Origin: Candidatus Rifleibacteriota bacterium | GTDB lineage: Bacteria > Muiribacteriota > Ozemobacteria > Ozemobacterales > Ozemobacteraceae | DNA: 45,568 nucleotides | Direction of reading: 5' to 3' | Assembly (NCBI GenBank): GCA_012517355.1 | Contig: JAAYVD010000051.1 | Location: forward strand, 1-45,568 | The notes under the pieces: model-generated | What the model saw: only the letters and a program-made list of their open reading frames with translations | Databases searched by the model: none | What the model was told of the DNA's origin: nothing | Shown: in pieces, positions 43,589 to 45,568 of the stretch | Layout of the letters: each line of letters opens with the position of its first letter | How positions within the stretch are numbered: the first letter of the stretch is position 1 | Position numbers and translations under genes: made by a program

Positions 43589-44137
43589 TCAGCCGAACCG
43601 GCGGCCGACGACCAGGAACAGGAATGCCGCGCCGAGGAAGACGGCGCTCATGACCACCCCGATCGCGAAGTGGGTGGTCTGGAAGCTGGTGTCCAGGGCA
43701 CTCTGGCCTGGGTCTTCGGAGTTCACCCAGCAGGTGGCCGAGGCGCCCGCGGGGTAGCGCGCGACCACCGGTTCATAGCTCGAGCGGTTGGTGGATGAAC
43801 TCGCGCGGAAGCCGGTGATGGCGATGGTGTCGGATTCGCGGGTCGTTCCGGCCCAGTCGAAGGCATACCGGACGTTGACGCCATACTTCTCGACGGACCG
43901 GCCGTTGTCGGTGAGTTCGGTGTGCGAGGTGATCTCGCTGACGAGGATCCGGCAGGGGATGGGCTTCCAGGCCTGGGCGGCCCGCCAGCGGGTATACGGC
44001 TCCCAGAGCAGGAACCACGCCGTCACCAGGCTTCCTATCCCGAAGACGAGGAAGAACCCGTAGCACATGGGCTTGATGAAGGCGGTATCTCTGGCCGGGG
44101 CGGGTGGCGGGGTGGCGGTGCGAGTGGGGTCGGTCAT
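43589..44137 (-). CDS. DUF3592-like membrane protein
   Basis: 182 residues. Two transmembrane segments lie at about 25-45 (MCYGFFLVFGIGSLVTAWFLL) and 157-177 (FAIGVVMSAVFLGAAFLFLVV). Between them is a beta-rich domain (KPIPCRILVSEITSHTELTD, KYGVNVRYAFDWAGTTRES, YPAGASATCWVNSEDPGQSA) that matches DUF3592. Its function is unknown. GAGGAAG is about 6 bases before the ATG at 44137. It starts 29 bases after the zinc-ribbon gene and is likely on the same transcript. Confidence 0.82.
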   Translation of the reverse strand: MTDPTRTATPPPAPARDTAFIKPMCYGFFLVFGIGSLVTAWFLLWEPYTRWRAAQAWKPIPCRILVSEITSHTELTDNGRSVEKYGVNVRYAFDWAGTTRESDTIAITGFRASSSTNRSSYEPVVARYPAGASATCWVNSEDPGQSALDTSFQTTHFAIGVVMSAVFLGAAFLFLVVGRRFG

Positions 44138-44166
44138 CTGATCTTCCTCATCTGGCGCGGGGGGGC

Positions 44167-45243
44167 TCAGTATTTTCCGATGCTGCGCAGGAAGCGCATC
44201 CGCGAGACCTCGGGGGCGGTGCCGTGGAAGGCTTCGAACTCGAACGCGGCCGGGTCGGCCGTCGGCAGGCAGAGCAGCAAAAACAGGCGCAGCCGTTCCT
44301 TGTTCCAGGAGGTGGAGAGGGTCGACTTCGTGACGTATTCCACCCAGACCTGGCGCGAGGCCATGGCGGCCAGGCGGGCCCGTGACATCGTTCCGGTGTA
44401 GCGGCGGATCCCGTCCTTCTGGGCGGTGAACTGCAGGCTTCCGAGCCGGGTGCCTTCGTGGTCGAAGACTTGCATGCGGTCGCCGACCCGTTTGCCCGTG
44501 GAGCCCATCAACAGGGAGAAACGGAAGGAATCGCCGGTCGGGGGCTGGCCGGGCAGGCAGACCTGGTAGGCCACGCCGGGGTTCTCGAACCCTGCCTTCT
44601 CGTTCAGGTCGTCGATGCGGGCCACGAGGTTCGCCCGCTCACGCGCGAAGACGCCGCCGATGGCCTCGACCGCCTCGACGGTGGCGTCGTCGGGAAAGGC
44701 CTGCAGGTAGACCTGCTGGGCCAGCAGTTGCCCGATCTTGGGGAAGATGAAGTCGCGCTCGCTGCCCAGCGAGGTGCCCCAGGCGACGATGGTGGCATAG
44801 CGTTCCTTGTACAAGGCCAGCAGTTTCGCCTGGGCCGGGGTCAGGGTGAGGCCGTGACGGGCGAGGTTGCGGTCGATGGTCTGGCAGCCCGGCAACAGGA
44901 TCTGCTGGATGAGGGGGAGCACCCGGGGGTTGCCCAGCTGGGAAAGGCGGAGCTCGGGTTCGTGGGCCTCGAGGGGCTTGACGATGGCGGCGAAGCGTTG
45001 GGGGGAGAGGACGCCGCCCTGGCTGGCTTGCCCGGCGGGGGCAGCCGTTCCGGGCCGACGGGCGGCCGGAACCGCTGCGGGCGGCGGGGGGGTGGCGGGA
45101 GTGCCCGGTTGGGCGGCGCCGCAGGAGAGGCAGAACCGGCTGTGCTCCGGCAGCGGCACCCCGCAGGCGGTGCAGACCAGGGCGAGAGCGGGGCTCAGGG
45201 TCGCCAGGCAGAAGGCGATCGCCAGGCAGCAGATCCGTCGCAT
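44167..45243 (-). CDS. N-terminal hydrophobic segment plus zinc ribbon, unknown C-terminal domain
   Basis: 358 residues. The ATG at 45243 has GGGAGG about 5 bases upstream. A hydrophobic N-terminus that looks like a cleavable signal (MRRICCLAIAFCLATLSPAL) is followed at once by a two-CxxC zinc ribbon (CTACGVPLPEHSRFCLSCG). A Pro/Ala-rich linker leads to a 260-residue domain of unknown fold (FAAIVKPLEAHEPELRLSQL, LYKERYATIVAWGTSLGSER, YVTKSTLSTSWNKERLRLFL). Zinc ribbons are normally cytoplasmic, so either the segment is an N-out/C-in anchor or the ribbon acts outside the membrane. No family is assigned to the C-terminal part. Confidence 0.72.
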   Translation of the reverse strand: MRRICCLAIAFCLATLSPALALVCTACGVPLPEHSRFCLSCGAAQPGTPATPPPPAAVPAARRPGTAAPAGQASQGGVLSPQRFAAIVKPLEAHEPELRLSQLGNPRVLPLIQQILLPGCQTIDRNLARHGLTLTPAQAKLLALYKERYATIVAWGTSLGSERDFIFPKIGQLLAQQVYLQAFPDDATVEAVEAIGGVFARERANLVARIDDLNEKAGFENPGVAYQVCLPGQPPTGDSFRFSLLMGSTGKRVGDRMQVFDHEGTRLGSLQFTAQKDGIRRYTGTMSRARLAAMASRQVWVEYVTKSTLSTSWNKERLRLFLLLCLPTADPAAFEFEAFHGTAPEVSRMRFLRSIGKY

Positions 45244-45291
45244 GGTTTCCTCCCGGCCGGGGCAGGGGTTTGGGCATCCGGCCTTGCCCTG

Positions 45292-45320
45292 ATCATACAC
45301 CGGGGGGTGGATCACGACAA
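45292..45320 (-). promoter_or_regulatory. Promoter of the zinc-ribbon/DUF3592 operon
   Basis: On the minus strand: TTGTCG (45320-45315), 17 bases, TATGAT (45297-45292). Transcription near 45285 gives a leader of about 42 bases before the ATG at 45243. Confidence 0.55.
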
Positions 45321-45400
45321 TATCCCGACCCTGAGCCGCGCGAGGAGAGAGAGAGGTATGCCAGGGGATTTGGGCACTTCGGGAAATCGGGTGACGCAGG

Positions 45401-45550
45401 AGAATGCGGAGAGACAAGGAAGAGAAGGGAGGAACAGAAGGAAGGAAAAGGAAGGAAAGAAATGGTAAGGAACGAATAAGGAAGGAAAGAAAGGAAAGAA
45501 AGGGAAAGAACGCCAAGGGGAAAGGGAGAAATGGGGGAAAGGGAGAGCGC
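45401..45550 (+). repeat. Purine-rich low-complexity tract at the window edge
   Basis: Nearly all bases on the plus strand are A or G, built from GGAAA, GAAGG and AAAGG units. It lies upstream of the zinc-ribbon gene promoter and shows no credible coding on either strand. The region from 45321 to 45568 holds nothing else I can support; another gene may begin outside the window. Confidence 0.6.
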
Positions 45551-45568
45551 TGGAGTCAGAGCGAACGG

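Overview
The window is about two-thirds G+C, densely packed, and on present evidence chromosomal: no rRNA, tRNA, CRISPR array, phage gene or insertion-sequence transposase was seen. Exported proteins, one lipoprotein with a clear lipobox and another with a probable one, an OmpA-like protein, type IV pilin-like proteins and a PilT-type retraction ATPase point to a diderm bacterium. The HEAT-PilT fusion, the many FecR, HEAT and ankyrin proteins and two pseudopilin operons would suit a deep-branching lineage such as Riflebacteria/Ozemobacteria or a PVC/Planctomycetes relative. That placement is inference only. Promoters of the form TTGnnn-17/18-TAnnnT can be read in front of many genes.

Layout. 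1-690: end of a membrane protein that begins outside the window. 821-4142: an exported unknown protein, then the DNA-repair pair polX-nth with overlapping stop and start. 4304-6788 (minus): a glycosyltransferase/methyltransferase fusion followed by a membrane-anchored ankyrin protein with a pilin-like motif. 7088-8593: a Cys-cluster YkgJ-type protein and a lipoprotein. 8800-11395: a HEAT-repeat membrane protein and a STAS-domain protein. 11508-17724 (minus): pseudopilin operon I (PilX-like, GspI-like, GspJ-like, FecR-like, TPR). 17884-21102 (minus): a FecR lipoprotein and a CHASE2-PP2C receptor phosphatase. 21361-23426: a C39-type protease and a zf-HC2/FecR anti-sigma-like protein. 23454-28200 (minus): pseudopilin operon II (OmpA-like, PilX-like, GspI-like, GspJ-like, ECF sigma factor). 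28564-29618: a cereblon-like CULT protein and an unknown protein. 29891-34034: HEAT-PilT fusion and a DUF1460 protein. 34498-37366: ankyrin protein and RecQ. 37490-39331: PH-domain protein and an ArsR-DUF2087-GIY-YIG reading frame behind an unusually AT-rich promoter. 39471-43380: GH15-like protein, an unknown protein and a DUF2135-like surface protein, with a hairpin-rich intergenic element at 41185-41503. 43589-45243 (minus): a zinc-ribbon exported protein and a DUF3592 protein.

How the genes may work together. The region from about 8.8 to 28.2 kb looks like one functional neighbourhood. Two parallel pseudopilin operons (each PilX-like, GspI-like, GspJ-like with 1-4 nt overlaps) surround a signalling block containing three FecR-fold proteins, a CHASE2-PP2C phosphatase, a STAS protein and an ECF sigma/anti-sigma pair. 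The sigma gene is the last gene of pseudopilin operon II, and the membrane anti-sigma gene converges on it from the other strand. A working hypothesis is a cell-envelope sensing circuit that controls assembly of minor pseudopilins. The major pilin, assembly ATPase, platform protein, secretin and any RsbW-type kinase are not in the window.

Other points of interest are the bacterial cereblon (CULT) homologue, several apparently leaderless promoters, a probable CTG start for a PilX-like gene, and the inverted-repeat element between 41139 and 41522.
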